From Lutjanus erythropterus (lineage: Eukaryota; Chordata; Actinopteri; Lutjaniformes; Lutjanidae): 64,000 nt of DNA. The notes beneath the pieces are model-generated. The model saw only the letters and a program-made list of their open reading frames with translations, was not told where the DNA came from and did no database searches. Below are positions 1-11,630 of the stretch, piece by piece; position 1 is the first letter of the stretch, and the number at the start of each line of letters is the position of its first letter. The stretch lies in contig CM034599.1 of NCBI GenBank assembly GCA_020091685.1, positions 21,190,424-21,254,423 of the forward strand, written 5' to 3'. Position numbers and translations under genes: made by a program.

Positions 1-1526
1 TACCCCCACTCTCTCTTTTCTATGAAATTCAAAGCATGTACTGTATTATCAACATTCCTTTTATCTATCAGCAGACAGTATCAGCATTGATTAGTTGTTT
101 GGTGTATGGTGACTCTAAACAGGCTATTGCAGTTCAGTATGAAATTATGCCACAGCATCATGCATAGTGACACTTCACACAACCTCATAAGCGCCCCAGT
201 CGCACACCGCAGTACAATATCTAACACTCTCCATGAGGAGATGGAGGCTGGGAAGAAATACAGCCTAGTGTGCTGAGAAAGCACAGTCGAAGGTTATACA
301 CCATAACAGTCCAGCAAAGAGCACAGTATGAAAACGTAGCTCTCCATGCACCAACTGAAAGGTGGGAGACAACCAAATCACGTTTTATCACAAAACACTC
401 AGTACAGAATGAGTCACAGAAAAACTGAGACATCCCACAGATAAAAGATGACGAAAGAGCAGAAGACCAAGAAGCCACTATCATTTCTTCATGTCAAATC
501 CAGGGAGGATGAAATTTTTACAATCATAGTAAGCTAACATCATATAGCTAGTCATACTGAGCAAAACATGTTTGCTAACTGTCCAGAAGCACTAACATTC
601 ACTTTCGCTTTAACTTACAAAGTGACTCACCATCTAGGTGTGTTGCTAGGTGTCTGATAAAGTTTGATGCGGTTGATCCAGCATCCATTATCCCTGCAGA
701 CATTACATTGAGTGATTACTTTGTTTGAGCCTTGTATGACATTATGCTGAAGGTTGTGACAGACGCCACAACAGCTGCAGGTGAGCTTGCCACAGTGTTG
801 TTGCTGCAGCAGCAGTCGTCTGGTTGCACGTGGTAATTAAGGTCAGATGATAATAAACCTTAATCCTCTGAAGTTGTTTTTTCACATAATATAACAAGTA
901 ACAAGCCCTTTTAAATCTTTCTTCTATTTTAACAGCGTTTGAAAAACAGTTTGAAAAGTAACTAGATAAACTACCAGTTACCAACTTTTTTGGACTTGAG
1001 GTTATATATACTGATTATGGCATAATATTTATATCACAGTATAATTTGGAGCATGGACAGTAACTATGTATTGCTTTATATTCACTTTTATGAAAATTGC
1101 AAAACTGGAATAATAGAAAATACAAAATCTACACATACTCACGTGGACCAAAGTCAGCAGAGAACCTGCAGCACAGACAATGAACCAACTTGACAAAGAA
1201 AGAAAGAGAAAGAAATATTCTAATCAACTCAGTCCACAGCCTCTCCCCATTGCTATGTTTTACACAATCACAGCACACTAACTTGATTGTGCAGCACTAC
1301 AATTCAAAACAAAGCAAATGGGCCCTCAGGTTTTCCAGATGACTGGTGAAGGCCAATGATAACAAGTTTTCGACACCTGTTTTTTTTTTTTTTTTTTTGG
1401 TGAAGCAAGAAATTCCTGTTTGTGTACATTCTATACCATTTTTATGGTCCACCCTAATACTGATACCAGTTTGTTTTGCATGTCTGCACAGAAGTATCAT
1501 TTTCCTTTTGTCCTCTGTTCCTTCAG
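1..1526. other. non-coding left flank and intron of zinc-finger gene A
   Basis: No exon is recognised here. The part just left of 1527 reads as intron: a run of T at about 1381-1398 and then a pyrimidine-rich acceptor ending in AG at 1525-1526. The open frame that runs in from 1346 is intron read-through and does not resemble any protein. The first exon expected for gene A is not seen, so it lies left of the window or has been lost. Confidence 0.6.
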
Positions 1527-3301
1527 AGCTCCCACAGCAATATGTCTATGATGATGATGAGGAGGAGAAGGATCTTGCTGACCAGCAGCTCTGCAACCAG
1601 GAGAGGAACTTCAGTGAGGACCAAGAAGACCCAGAGCCTCCACAGATAAAAGAGGAAGAGGAGGATTTCAGCATCAATAAGGAGGAAGAGCAGCTTTCAC
1701 TGAAACAGGAGGAGACTGATACCTTTATGCTGAATACTACTCATGTGAAAAGTGACCACAGTGGACTAGAACCAAACAGTGACCACAACGTCCTCTTGAA
1801 CAATTCTCATCTAGCTGAGAGTCAAGATCAGAAAGAAGACGAGCACGAAGGCTCAGAATCAACTAGAAACACAGAGGCAAAACCACAGAATCAGTATTAC
1901 AAAAGCCAAAGTCACAGTAACAACTTGTCAGAGATTGACAATAATACTTACCCAAGCAAAAATTCTATGAAAAGATTCAATCAGACATCAGCATTAGACG
2001 TTCATTTAAGAATTCACACAGATGAGAGCCCGCACCTTTGCAAGACTTGCAAGACCTGCAGGAAAACATTCAGTAGCATTTCAGCATTGAACAGACACAT
2101 GAAAATCCACACAGGTGAGAGGCCGCACATTTGCATGACGTGCGGGAAAAGCTTCATTGAACTGTCAAAATTGAAAAACCACACAAGAATCCACACAGGT
2201 GAGAAGCCATACCTTTGCAACACCTGCGGGAAAAGTTTCAATAAAATCTCAAATTTTAAAGAACATATGAAAGCCCACCCAGGTGAGAAGCCATACAGTT
2301 GCAAAGTATGTGGAGAGGATTTCAGATTTAGCAGTGACTTGAAGGTCCACATGAGAACGCACAGAGGTGAGAAGCCATACCTTTGCAACACCTGTGGAAA
2401 AGGGTTCAGTCACACATCGTCATTAAAAATTCATTTAAGAATCCACACAGATGAGAGGCCACACCCTTGCAAGACCTGTGGGAAAACATTCAAGAACACC
2501 TCAGCATTGAACAGACACATGAGAATCCACACAGGTGAGAAGCCGCACATGTGCATGACCTGCGGGAAAAGATTCATCGAAATGTCAAAACTGAAAAGCC
2601 ACATGACAACCCACAAGCCGTACCTTTGCAAAACATGTGGGATAAGCTTCTCTACAATATCCGCATTGAACTCTCATGTAAGAATTCAGACATACGGGAA
2701 GTCCTACACATGCACATCATGTGGGAAAGATTTCAGACTTTGCAATGACTTGAAAGACCACATGAGAATGCACACAGATGACAAACCGCACTGTTGCAAC
2801 ACCTGCGGGAAAACATTCAATCACCTGTCAGCATTGAACAGACATATGAGAATCCACACAGGTGACAGACCGCACCTTTGCGTGACCTGCGGGAAAAGAT
2901 TCATTGAGATGTCAAAATTGAAAAATCATATGAGAATCCACACAGGTGAGAAGCCATACCTTTGTAAATTATGTGGGAAAAGATTCTGTTGGATGTCAGC
3001 ATTGAAAATTCATAAAAGAATTCACACTGGTGAAAAGCCCTATACATGTACAACATGTGGGAGAGCTTTCAGCCAGAGAAGCAGCTTGGCTTTCCACATT
3101 AGAAGTTCCCACACTGATGAGAGGCCGTACCTTTGCAAAGTATGCGGGAAAAGATTCTGTTTTCTATCAATATTGAACACCCATAAAAAAGTTCACTCAG
3201 ATGAAAAGCCCCATGCTTGCACAATATGTGGGAGAGCTTTCAGACTTCGAGGTAACTTAAAAGCCCACATTAAATGTACCCATGCCGGAGAGAAGCTGTA
3301 A
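1527..3301 (+). CDS. C2H2 zinc-finger protein A, large last exon (15 fingers, partial gene)
   Basis: A DNA-binding protein of the fish multi-finger family, expected in the nucleus. The exon starts after the acceptor at 1525-1526 in phase 1 and gives 591 residues to the TAA at 3299-3301. It opens with ELPQQYVYDDDEEEKD and the acidic DQEDPEPPQIKEEEED stretch, then a polar region, then a half-finger without cysteines and 15 C2H2 fingers joined by TGEKP-type linkers. Oddities: finger 1 has a doubled CKTCKTC, the linker between fingers 7 and 8 has lost TGE, and finger 8 has Q instead of its last H. A two-finger module (..SALNRH.. then ..MSKLKNH..) occurs three times (fingers 1-2, 6-7, 10-11), so the array grew by internal duplication. 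Fingers 11-13 match the last three of gene E. The first exon is not in view. DNA target unknown. Confidence 0.85.
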
Positions 3302-3545
3302 CTTTGCACCGCCTGTGGAAAAAGATACATTGATGTGTTTTATTTGGCAAAGCATTGATTGATTCATTTTTAGTGGTTCATTGTCAAAACACACAAAAAC
3401 TCTCAGAAGTGAGGAGCCACATTATTGCAGTACTTGTGGGAAAAAATGTTACTCAATTACATACTTGAAAAAACACCCGTGGATCAATAGAGATGAGAAA
3501 CCATTAAGCTGAAACTCCTGTAGAGACGTGTTCACCTACTGAATA
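3302..3545 (+). pseudogene. fossil zinc fingers after the stop of gene A
   Basis: Directly after the stop the DNA still reads as finger pieces in shifted frames: LCTACGKRYID at about 3302, then a piece around 3410-3530 containing HYCSTCGKK and DEKPLS with stops between. The same decayed tail follows genes B, E and F, so the ancestor had a longer array and lost its end before the copies separated. Confidence 0.7.
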
Positions 3546-4089
3546 GATTTAACTTTTACAGTAGCTAAGACACTGTAACTGTAACTGAATGTACACAATT
3601 TCCCATTGAGAGGACGTCACCATACCGTAGTGTAAGGACATAATACATTTTCAATAACCCTACGTTTTTTTTTCTCCTCCATATCACTGGATTACTCATA
3701 TGTCTGTTAACAACTGTATTTCTTTGAAACAATCATCATCACCCACACCTTTGAAAAATCTTTGCTGCACAATGAGTTCACTGTTCCTACAGATGTTTGA
3801 CTTGTTACATGAATATTCTTTTTTACTTATTTTATACACTACCTCTATGTAAGTGAATTGTAAACTTTGATGTTGAAGCAGAGAAACCCTTAATGGTAAA
3901 ATTATTTCATGTGTGTGGGATATTGATGAAACACACTCAAATATGTATATATGTATAAATAGAAAATGGGAGAAAGAAGGAGGGTCAACCATATCTGAGG
4001 AAGACTAGATGACAAAGTGGATGTTTCAGTGGAAATGTAGCAGTTCACAAAATTAGAGGGAATTTAGTCAGAAAAGCCTAATATGGTAT

Positions 4090-4430
4090 TTAATTACACC
4101 CTCTCAGAAATACCGTTATGATGCTAACCCCCCATGTTTTCTGTGATTGTCCTATTAATAAGCACTTTTGGAGAGGGATACATGGTGCCTTACAGCACAT
4201 TTTCAGATGTCATGTGCCAATGGAGAGTAAGAGCATGTTTCTTCTTGTATCTCAAAAATGGTTTCAGAGGTATAAATATCTATTATTTTTCCTGCTGGTA
4301 GCTTCTTAAAAGGCCCTAATGATGAGATGGATATCATAGGAGAGTCCAACTTAAAATGCATGGATAGACTTTACAATGGACATTTACAAAATGGAGAATA
4401 TAATGGCATATGTTAACCACAAAGTGTAGG
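4090..4430 (+). mobile_element. LINE fragment (C-terminal end of ORF2)
   Basis: The frame from 4118 reads HVFCDCPINKHFWRGI and, past a stop, KALMMRWISQESPT. This H-x3-C-P..FW pattern followed by a 'K-A-(I/L)...W....PT' block is typical of the C-terminal end of LINE ORF2 proteins. It is broken by at least one stop. The LINE clade cannot be fixed from this. Confidence 0.5.
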
Positions 4431-5734
4431 TGAGACTTTTGTTGTTGAAATAACATTCAAAAGACAGCCTTCTTTGCTGCAGGTTTCTTTATTACAAAAG
4501 AAATGATCACTGTGGTCTGCAGAGGACAGCACTAAATAATGAAATGATTACATGAGCTTTTAAAGGTTAGTGACAACACCCTGGCTTGTCCTCTTCGCCT
4601 CCCTCTTGTCACCCTCCCACATTACTAATTCAGACTTCACTGCTCTAGTGGATTTTACTGATATACATGCTGGTTACGAGTTCGTTGTTTACACTATATA
4701 TATTTCCATTACATTTCATTGCAGCAAGTAAAACTGGGAAGGTAATAAATACAGTACATTGTAAAATCTATGATTTTGTTGAATGGTAAGGAAAAGCTCA
4801 CTTTCTAATTGTACATAGTTTCACTGTTTTTATTTTTATTGTTTGTTATGAATTGAAAAATAGGACATTTCAGACAAACATAAATGGACAATGCATATGC
4901 ATACGATATGTGAAACTCACTATTTGTAAAAGTGTTTGTTGTTTGTCAAAAATATATGTGTATGTATTAAAAAAGAAAGCAGAAAAACCATCTCTGGTGT
5001 TTGGTCACTTATGTTCTCATCCTGTGACCTAGTCTTTACTGTTTTTAGTTTCAGCAACGAGTCATTTGAATTTAAACTTGTGTGTGTTTTGTAATTTGTT
5101 CAGCTTGCCATTTTTGATGTATGGAGTTTTAGATTTGACACAAATTATAGATTATGTACTACATGGTGCTGTCAATGAATGAGACCAATAATCAGTAATA
5201 CTGGTCAGTGCCCAAAGGAACATGAGCAATTAAATGCTGTTCATTTAATCATCGTTCTAACAGTAAATTCTGTTCATCAAGGCTGCAGATGGGTGTGACT
5301 GACATCAAAAGTAAAAGTATTCATAGTGAAGAAGAGAGCTCTATGCTATATTTACAGTACTTAACTTACTCAAGTACTTATATACAACATTTTGTCCTCA
5401 GATGGCCATGATCACATGTGGATTCTACACAGATGAAATGCTGAAAACAATACAAAAAAAACAAAAAACAAAAAAAAAAGATTTTCAATGTTTGTTCTTT
5501 GCATCTTTTCATTTTGTTTTACATATACATTTGCTTTACTACATTTCAATGAAAAGAGACATTTTTGCCTACAGGTTTCCCATTTGAAGAGAATAAATTT
5601 GTTAATTGAGCTGTAGCAGGGAAGACTTAAGTTCATTCATGACAAGGAGTCCAATAGTCCAAAAACAACTAAATAAGCTCCTGATGAAAACTGCAATACT
5701 TTTCAGTACACCTGGGATGTTCAGGGCGTTAAAT

Positions 5735-6330
5735 GATATTAAATGATATTCTGGTTGGAGTAGGAGATGGTTTTGGTAGATCACATTTTGCAGATGATGG
5801 AGCAATATGAAAGAGAGTCATAATGTTGAGTATTTGATTAAGCAGATGCAGAGTGTTTTGGATAAGGTGCAGGGCTGATAAGTGGGGCTTCAGGTTGTCT
5901 GTCACAAAAACAAAATATGTGATTTTTGGCAGACAGAGGAAAATACATAGTCAGGGGGCTTAAGATAAATGGAAAAAGAATTATTGTCTTTAAGTTTTTA
6001 GATGTTTAGCTGGATGAAAAGTTGACATATATAACATGATAAGAAAAGGTAAATAAGTGTGAGAAGGTCATAAATATACAGTGCTTCTCAGGCTGTTCTT
6101 GGGGAGCTAATAAGAGCACAATGTTGATGATGTATAAGATGATAGGTGGCAGATAGGGCAGCTAAGGTGAGGTAAACATAGAAATGGAAACTGTAAATCA
6201 AAAGGGTGTTCAGAAATCTGTAAAACATGACTTGATGCATTGCCCCCTCTATTCTGGGGAAAGGAGGAATTTATTCACTCAGTTAGGACAACTTGGAATT
6301 GCTGGGCAAAGGTGTGTACCAAAAAAAGAG
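5735..6330 (+). mobile_element. decayed LINE reverse transcriptase fragment
   Basis: On the + strand the translation contains GVGDGFGRSHFADDGAI near 5752-5805. The FADD box is the catalytic motif of the reverse transcriptase palm. Downstream pieces such as GLKINGK and FKFLDV*LDEKLTY follow in the usual order, separated by stops. It is a dead copy. The DNA from about 6180 to 6330 still looks like the 3' part of the same element. Confidence 0.6.
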
Positions 6331-6704
6331 AGCCAGGGAAATCATGGACTTTCTTAAAGCTGCAGGTCTTCATCAGAGGATGTAAACCTCAGAGGTTGAA
6401 TGCTGTGGCAACGCCCTGACATCGGGGGGCAGCAATGTACCAAACAGTGGATAGTCTGCAGAGGAGAAGAAGAAGTCTCAAAAAAAACACACACAAATGC
6501 AGTGATTTGCATGCATAAGAAGCAGTTTGTACATGCAGGATCAACTGTCCAAAAAGATCCAAATATGAAAACTGCAAATACTTTTAAATAGATTTATTTG
6601 TGGTTTTCTATTACATTTAGTTAAAATAAAAAATACTACCAAGTGCATCAGAAATACACCTATGAATCTTCTATATCTGCAGTAGTATACGTACCACTTT
6701 TTAA

Positions 6705-6900
6705 TATGTAGCTCAGTCTTTGGGAACTATTGGGTGGCTGGTTCAAGTCCAGCGCAGACCACAGTACAGACAATGGACTGGGAAGGTGCCAGTATATCTC
6801 CTGGGCACTGCTGAGGTGGGGCTCAGGTGTCACAGCTACGTAGCCACCCCATCACTCCAACACCTCTCCCCACAATTGTATGTCTATGGGTAACGTATGT
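6705..6900 (+). mobile_element. tRNA-derived SINE
   Basis: A tRNA-like head with an A-box (TAGCTCAGTCTTTGGG) and a B-box (GGTTCAAGTCC) at about 6711-6757 is followed by a body with 'GGACTGGGAAGGTGCCAG' and 'CTGGGCACTGCTGAGG', which I recognise as a common fish SINE. No acceptor-stem pairing or 3' CCA is present, so it is not a tRNA gene. Confidence 0.7.
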
Positions 6901-7479
6901 AAACTGTACAATGAAGTGAAATGTCATTATTTTTGTTAGAAATAAATCACGAGATACATTTGAGAATCCTTCTGTATTAATACTGAGACCCATCTGATTA
7001 CATTGAAAAACACAAGACAATGGTCTTCTGAAAAATGCACATTTATTACATTTGGCAAATGCTCTTATCCACACAATCTGTCATTAACATCATTAACATC
7101 ACATCCTCAGTACAACTTCCGCCACTGCACACTTAATTTGAAACACATTTATATGATATAGAAAACTTGCTAAAACATACTCTAATGTGTGAAAATAAAA
7201 AAAGACACTCCTGTTGGAAATCTTTTTACTGAACTGAAATCTCTTCCACATTTTTAGGAATATATTAATGTAAACTTTCCTGTGTGTCACATTTTAAGTT
7301 TTTTTTTTTTTTTTAACCTGTGAACAGTGACATTTAAATGGTAAGATTATAAATGCTGCGATGACTGCTTTTCTGTTTTGGGTCTGTGTTTCTAATTCTT
7401 ACTGTGCCTCCATGCTGTTCTTTAAAGTTCAGTTGGCATCAACCAGCAACTATTTTGATAATCAATCTTTTAAGTCATT

Positions 7480-7935
7480 TATCAAGCAAAAATGGCAAAA
7501 AATGGCTTTTAGTCATGTGATCAGGCACATGAAATGAGGTAGTGTATAAAAATAGCAAAAAGAAGGCACATTCACATTTAATAGGACTTCATATATGGTA
7601 ATATAAAACACTGGTGTCAGTCACTTTTAAATGTAAAATCTGACTTCTTGCAAAGTTGTGTAGGGGGCTTCATACAGAACTATCAAATACTACTGGAGGA
7701 ACCATTAAGAGCCACTACTTTCAATGTAAAATGTTTTCATTTATTTGGGAAGTGGCACAATCTCTTCTGGAAAACATTTTACATTGTATTACAGACATGT
7801 ATCTGTTGCGTATTTCATCCAATAGGTGAACACATCCCCACAAGAGTTTCAGCTTGATTGTTTCTCTTGTATATATTGATCCTCAGGTGTTTTGTCAAGT
7901 AGGTGATTTGAGTACAACCTTCCCCACAAGTACTG
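7480..7935 (-). pseudogene. orphan 3' end of a lost zinc-finger gene
   Basis: This stretch matches the 3' flank of gene C (about 14,345-14,960) and its right part matches the flank of gene E (19,425-19,560). Shared landmarks are 'AAGGCACATTCACAT', 'GTGTCAG(T/C)CACTT' and the fossil-finger block with 'AGTTTCAGCTTGAT'. The fingers that should follow beyond 7935 are gone and repeat DNA takes their place. It marks a former - strand gene back to back with gene B. Confidence 0.6.
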
Positions 7936-7939
7936 CAAT

Positions 7940-8290
7940 TATGTGATTTTCAAAATAGCTGACAATCAATTTAATTATCGACTAATTATTGCAGCTCTAG
8001 GGAACTTGTTTTTCTGAAGCAAACCAAAGATTGTGTGATCACTTTTTATTGCCAAATATTGGCATGGCCATCCTGGCCAGGTTTAAATAAATGATTGTAA
8101 GAAAGTAGGGGTAGGGAACGAGTAAATCCTGGAGGAGGCAGCAACGCAACATGAAGGATGCCAGGGGCCGTTAAACCCCTCCGTGGAGGCCACGTGTTTC
8201 CTGTCGTGGAGGTTGGAGGTCTGCAGCCAGGTTTCTCTCCAAGAAAGAGAAGACGAAGGACGAGGAAAAGAAGAAGATACATTTAATTAG
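7940..8290. repeat. repeat-like DNA directly upstream of gene B
   Basis: About 7950-8005 ends in 'ATTATTGCAGCTCTAGG', an end shared with other dispersed repeats in the window (compare 9840-9895 and 22,575-22,640). About 8041-8280 has no match to the promoter block of the paralogues. On the - strand it carries an AATAAA (in GGCAATAAAAAGTG), like the end of an inserted element. Homology with the 5' leader of the paralogues resumes only at about 8283. Confidence 0.4.
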
Positions 8291-8326
8291 CTGGAAGACA
8301 ACATTGCCAGTCATAATAAAGCAATA

Positions 8327-11300
8327 ATGTCCTCAGTTGAGTGTTTGAGAGAGTTTGTCACCGAGAGACTGACAGTTGCTGCAGAAGAAATATTCAGAGT
8401 TTTTATAAAGACAGTCGCCGAGTATGAAGAAGAGATCGATCGTCAGCGCAGACTGCTGGATATCTGCTGGAAACCTGAAATAAAGTTACGCAGGATAGGT
8501 GAGTATTTGGGTATTTACATTTTTTTAAAACATTTTTTATATAACATTACCTAACCGTCATACTTGTATATAGGTATCTATTGGCTGCTGGTGAATGTTA
8601 AAAACTGTAAAGGTATTATTTGTGAGTGAACATTTATGAATTTTGCTTTGTTCCCCACCTCACTCTATCAGGAGTTAAATAGATCACAAAACTCGTGGTT
8701 CGGATCATATTCCGGTTTTGAGTCACTGGTTGGATTACGTTTCAGATCACTAAAAAAGGGCTGGAGTTAAGTTTATCTTAAAGTGGTTAAAAATGCACTT
8801 GGCTCTAATGTAGCGCCTCTAACTCCGTCTGTCTGCAATGAATATATTAGGCTAATTATAATACATAATTGAGTTTTTAAACAAAGTATCATCGAGTACG
8901 AAGAAGAGATCGATCGTCAGCGCAGACTGCTGGATATCTGCTGGAAACCTCAAATAAAGTTACACAGGATATGTGTGTAAAATGTATTTATTGTTTTTAA
9001 TAAAACAGGAAACAGGGGAATTCGATCTATATTTGATGACAGTTGTTAAAATATAGGGCAAGACTCTCTGACCCCGGGCTTTATCTGCACCCATTAAATA
9101 TACTGGCAATAACAAGTAGTATTAACCAATACTTTGGCAATAACAAGTGGTTAACAAATTAAATACACTGTCAGGGCTACACATGAATAGATATTTGTCA
9201 CACAGGATTACAGGATAATTACAGGTGCAGATGTACAAGTTTATATGAGTAAGTATGCCTCACATATATAATATGTAGATGAAATATATGAAAAAATATA
9301 TTATCCAACCCATATTCCTCCCTTTGTGACTACAAAGACTAAAACATTTCTAAAACTGCAGTTTTTTTTCTTGGATTGGGAATGCAGAAAATTATTAGTG
9401 ACAGTCAAAAGGGGGGAAATGAGAAGATGCATCATTTTTTCTCTAGTTTTTCACTATATAAGAGATATTCAACAATTCAAGTGTTGGAAAATGACTTGTC
9501 ATTCAATACCAATTTTTGATACCTTATGAGTTTTAATAGTTAGTTGTTGTTTTTTTTATAGATTCCTGTACTTTACACATATTCCATAAGTTTCTTCATT
9601 TTAGTCCAGTTGTCCAGATTGAGTAAAGTGTGCATAATGAAAACATTTCTCTGATTACAGAGTCTTAAATGTGAATATTTTCTGATTTCTTTACTCATCT
9701 ATGCAAGTGAATCGAGTGTTTTGGCGATGTGGACAAAACAAGACGTTTGAGGTTGTAATCTTGGGCTTTGGGTAACACTGATTGACATTTTTCACCATTT
9801 TCTGACATTTTAACACAAAAAACTATGCATTGATTAATTGAGAAAACAATTGACCAGCTAATCAACTATGAAGTTAATCGTTAGTTGCAATCCTAACATG
9901 CATACACTTGACCATACACACACATACATAATCGTGCAAACACAAGCATTGAAACACTAGGTGTTTCACATAAACATACACCATTTATGCAAGCATATTA
10001 ACATGAATATATACATTCAAATCTAAAACACACGTGCATGTTGGACTGAAGATTTTGTCTGTTGAGGTGTATAATATCCTGCTTCAAATGATAAAGGAAA
10101 CAGATCTACAGTGGTACTTCTGTTGTAACGCTAACACTATCATGTTGCTTTTGTTATCTGTGCTTCCAGACCAGTTACAGCTACATGTCTGTAAGGAGGA
10201 GGAGGAGGGTCTCACTGACCAGCAGCTCTGTAATCAGGAGAGGAACTCCAGTCTGGACCAAGAGGACCCAGAACCTCCACAGATTAAAGAGGAACAGGAG
10301 GAATTCTGCAGCAGTCAGGAGGGAGAGCAGCTTGTACTGAAGCAAGAGACTGATACCTTTGTGTTGACTCCTACTCATAAGGAAAGTGATAACAGTGAAC
10401 TAGAGGCAGACAGCCACCAGCTCCTCTCTAACAAGTCTCATATAGTTGAGAGCCAAGATCTGAAAGGCAACCATGGAGACACAAGATTAAGCAGACATGC
10501 AGAGCCAAAACCAAAGAAAAGACATCACAGAAGCAGTCACACCAACAATTTATCCTCTTTGAACTTGTCAGAGATTCAAGATAATAATAACACAGGAAAA
10601 AAGCGTTTCAAATGTGACACATGCAGAAAAGATTTTAAGTATAAGACAACATTGTATAGACACCTGGGAAGTCACACCAGTGAGAAGCCATATTCATGCC
10701 AAATATGTGGGAAAGGTTTCAAACTTAGCTGCGACTTAAAACGCCACCTGATGACACACACGGGTGAGAGGCCGTATTCATGCAGCCACTGTGGAAGAGG
10801 TTTCAGTAAGACATCAGAATTGAACATTCATGTAAGAACCCACACAGGTGAGAAGCCGTATTCCTGCAACACTTGTGATAAAAAATTCTGTAGGAAATCA
10901 GAGTTGAACACTCATATTAGAATCCACACTGGCGAGAGGCCACATTCGTGCAAAACATGTGGGAAAGATTTCAGATTTGGCAGCGAGTTGAAAGTTCACG
11001 TCAGAATCCACACAGGTGAGAAGCCGCATCTTTGCAACACCTGTGGGAAAAAATTCAATTACTCGTCAGCACTGAAAAGACATATGAAAATTCACACAGG
11101 TGAGAAGGCACATTCTTGCAAAACATGTGGCAAAGAGTTTCGATTTAGCAGTAACTTGAAAGTGCACATGACAACTCACACAGATGAAAAGCCGTACCTT
11201 TGCAAGGCCTGCGGGAATGGTTTCAAATGTAGCAGTGCCTTGATAGTGCACATGAGAACCCACACAGGTAAGAAGCTGCATGTTTGCGAGACCTGTGGGA

Positions 11301-11362
11301 AAAGATTTTCTCGAGCTTCAGCACTGAAAAATCATATGAAAAAACACACTGATGAGACATAA
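8327..11362 (+). CDS. C2H2 zinc-finger protein B (454 aa, 9 fingers)
   Basis: Complete two-exon gene. Exon 1 is 8327-8498 and starts MSSVECLREFVTERL; it is predicted helical, contains YEEEIDRQRRLLDICWKPEI and ends before GTGAGT in phase 1. Exon 2 is 10,170-11,362; the junction gives RI-DQLQLHVCKEEEEG, then the acidic DQEDPEPPQIKEEQEE stretch and nine C2H2 fingers with TGEKP linkers. The sum is 455 codons with the stop, in frame. The first finger (FKCDTCRKDF) is the conserved N-terminal finger of the family. Role by family: nuclear sequence-specific DNA binding; exon 1 may mediate protein contacts (inference). The 1.67-kb intron carries a second, broken copy of the end of exon 1 and a dispersed repeat. 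Unlike its relatives it lacks the conserved upstream promoter block. Confidence 0.88.
8885..8990 (+). pseudogene. partial duplicate of zinc-finger exon 1 inside the intron of gene B
   Basis: From about 8885 the DNA repeats the second half of exon 1 (IIEYEEEIDRQRRLLDICWKPQ then IKLHRI) but enters without the first half. Its donor is changed from GGATAGGTGAGT to GGATATGTGTGT, so it should not splice. The sequence right after it (TGTGTGTAAAATGTA..TTTTAATAA) recurs at about 14,205-14,260. Confidence 0.75.
9655..9898 (+). repeat. dispersed fish repeat ending in 'TTAGTTGCAATCCTAA'
   Basis: Contains 'GTTTTGGCGATGTGGACAAA', 'CACCATTTTCTGACATTTTA' and an AT-rich end with 'GATTAATTGAGAAAACAAT'. The same consensus in a more decayed form is at about 59,260-59,605, and its end alone is at about 22,575-22,640. 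I recognise it as a frequent repeat in spiny-rayed fish but cannot name its class. Confidence 0.5.
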
Positions 11363-11630
11363 CTTTGCAAGATAATTTGATGCATCTCGATTGGCAAAGC
11401 ATATAAGATCTTATGCAGGCGAGTAGCCTTGTATTTGTAAAAATATGAGGAGACAATTCAGTTCTAGTGTTTCATAGTCAAAACACACAAGAATTCCCAG
11501 AAGTGCGGAGCCACATAATACTTGTCTAAATGTTTTACCTGAACTGTACTTGAAAAAACACCTGAGGATCCACAGGAGAAACCACCAGCTGAGACTCCTG
11601 TGGAAATGTGTTCAACCACTGAATGAAATA
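11363..11630 (+). pseudogene. fossil zinc fingers after the stop of gene B
   Basis: This is the same decayed tail as after gene A, with shared words such as 'TTGGCAAAGCAT', 'TCAAAACACACAAGAA', 'GAGCCACATAATA' and 'TACTTGAAAAAACACC'. It is followed by an unremarkable AT-rich 3' region to about 12,000 where no gene is seen. Confidence 0.65.

Noticed and set aside
600-690. Possible short - strand exon (MDAGSTASNFIRHLATH.. before GTGAGT)
   Set aside because: Only about 20 codons, no matching second exon and no known protein.
1346-1526. Start of gene A at the ATG of 1346
   Set aside because: The stretch reads as intron with a T run and an acceptor; relatives all begin exon 2 at the ELPQQ codons.
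2014-2391. Open frames on the strand opposite the finger arrays (also 11,066-11,281, 15,634-16,026, 19,962-20,454, 25,773-26,141)
   Set aside because: They have a finger-like period and reflect the low stop frequency of the reverse complement of repeated fingers; no protein family matches.
6711-6760. tRNA gene
   Set aside because: A- and B-box are present but the stems do not pair and a SINE body follows.
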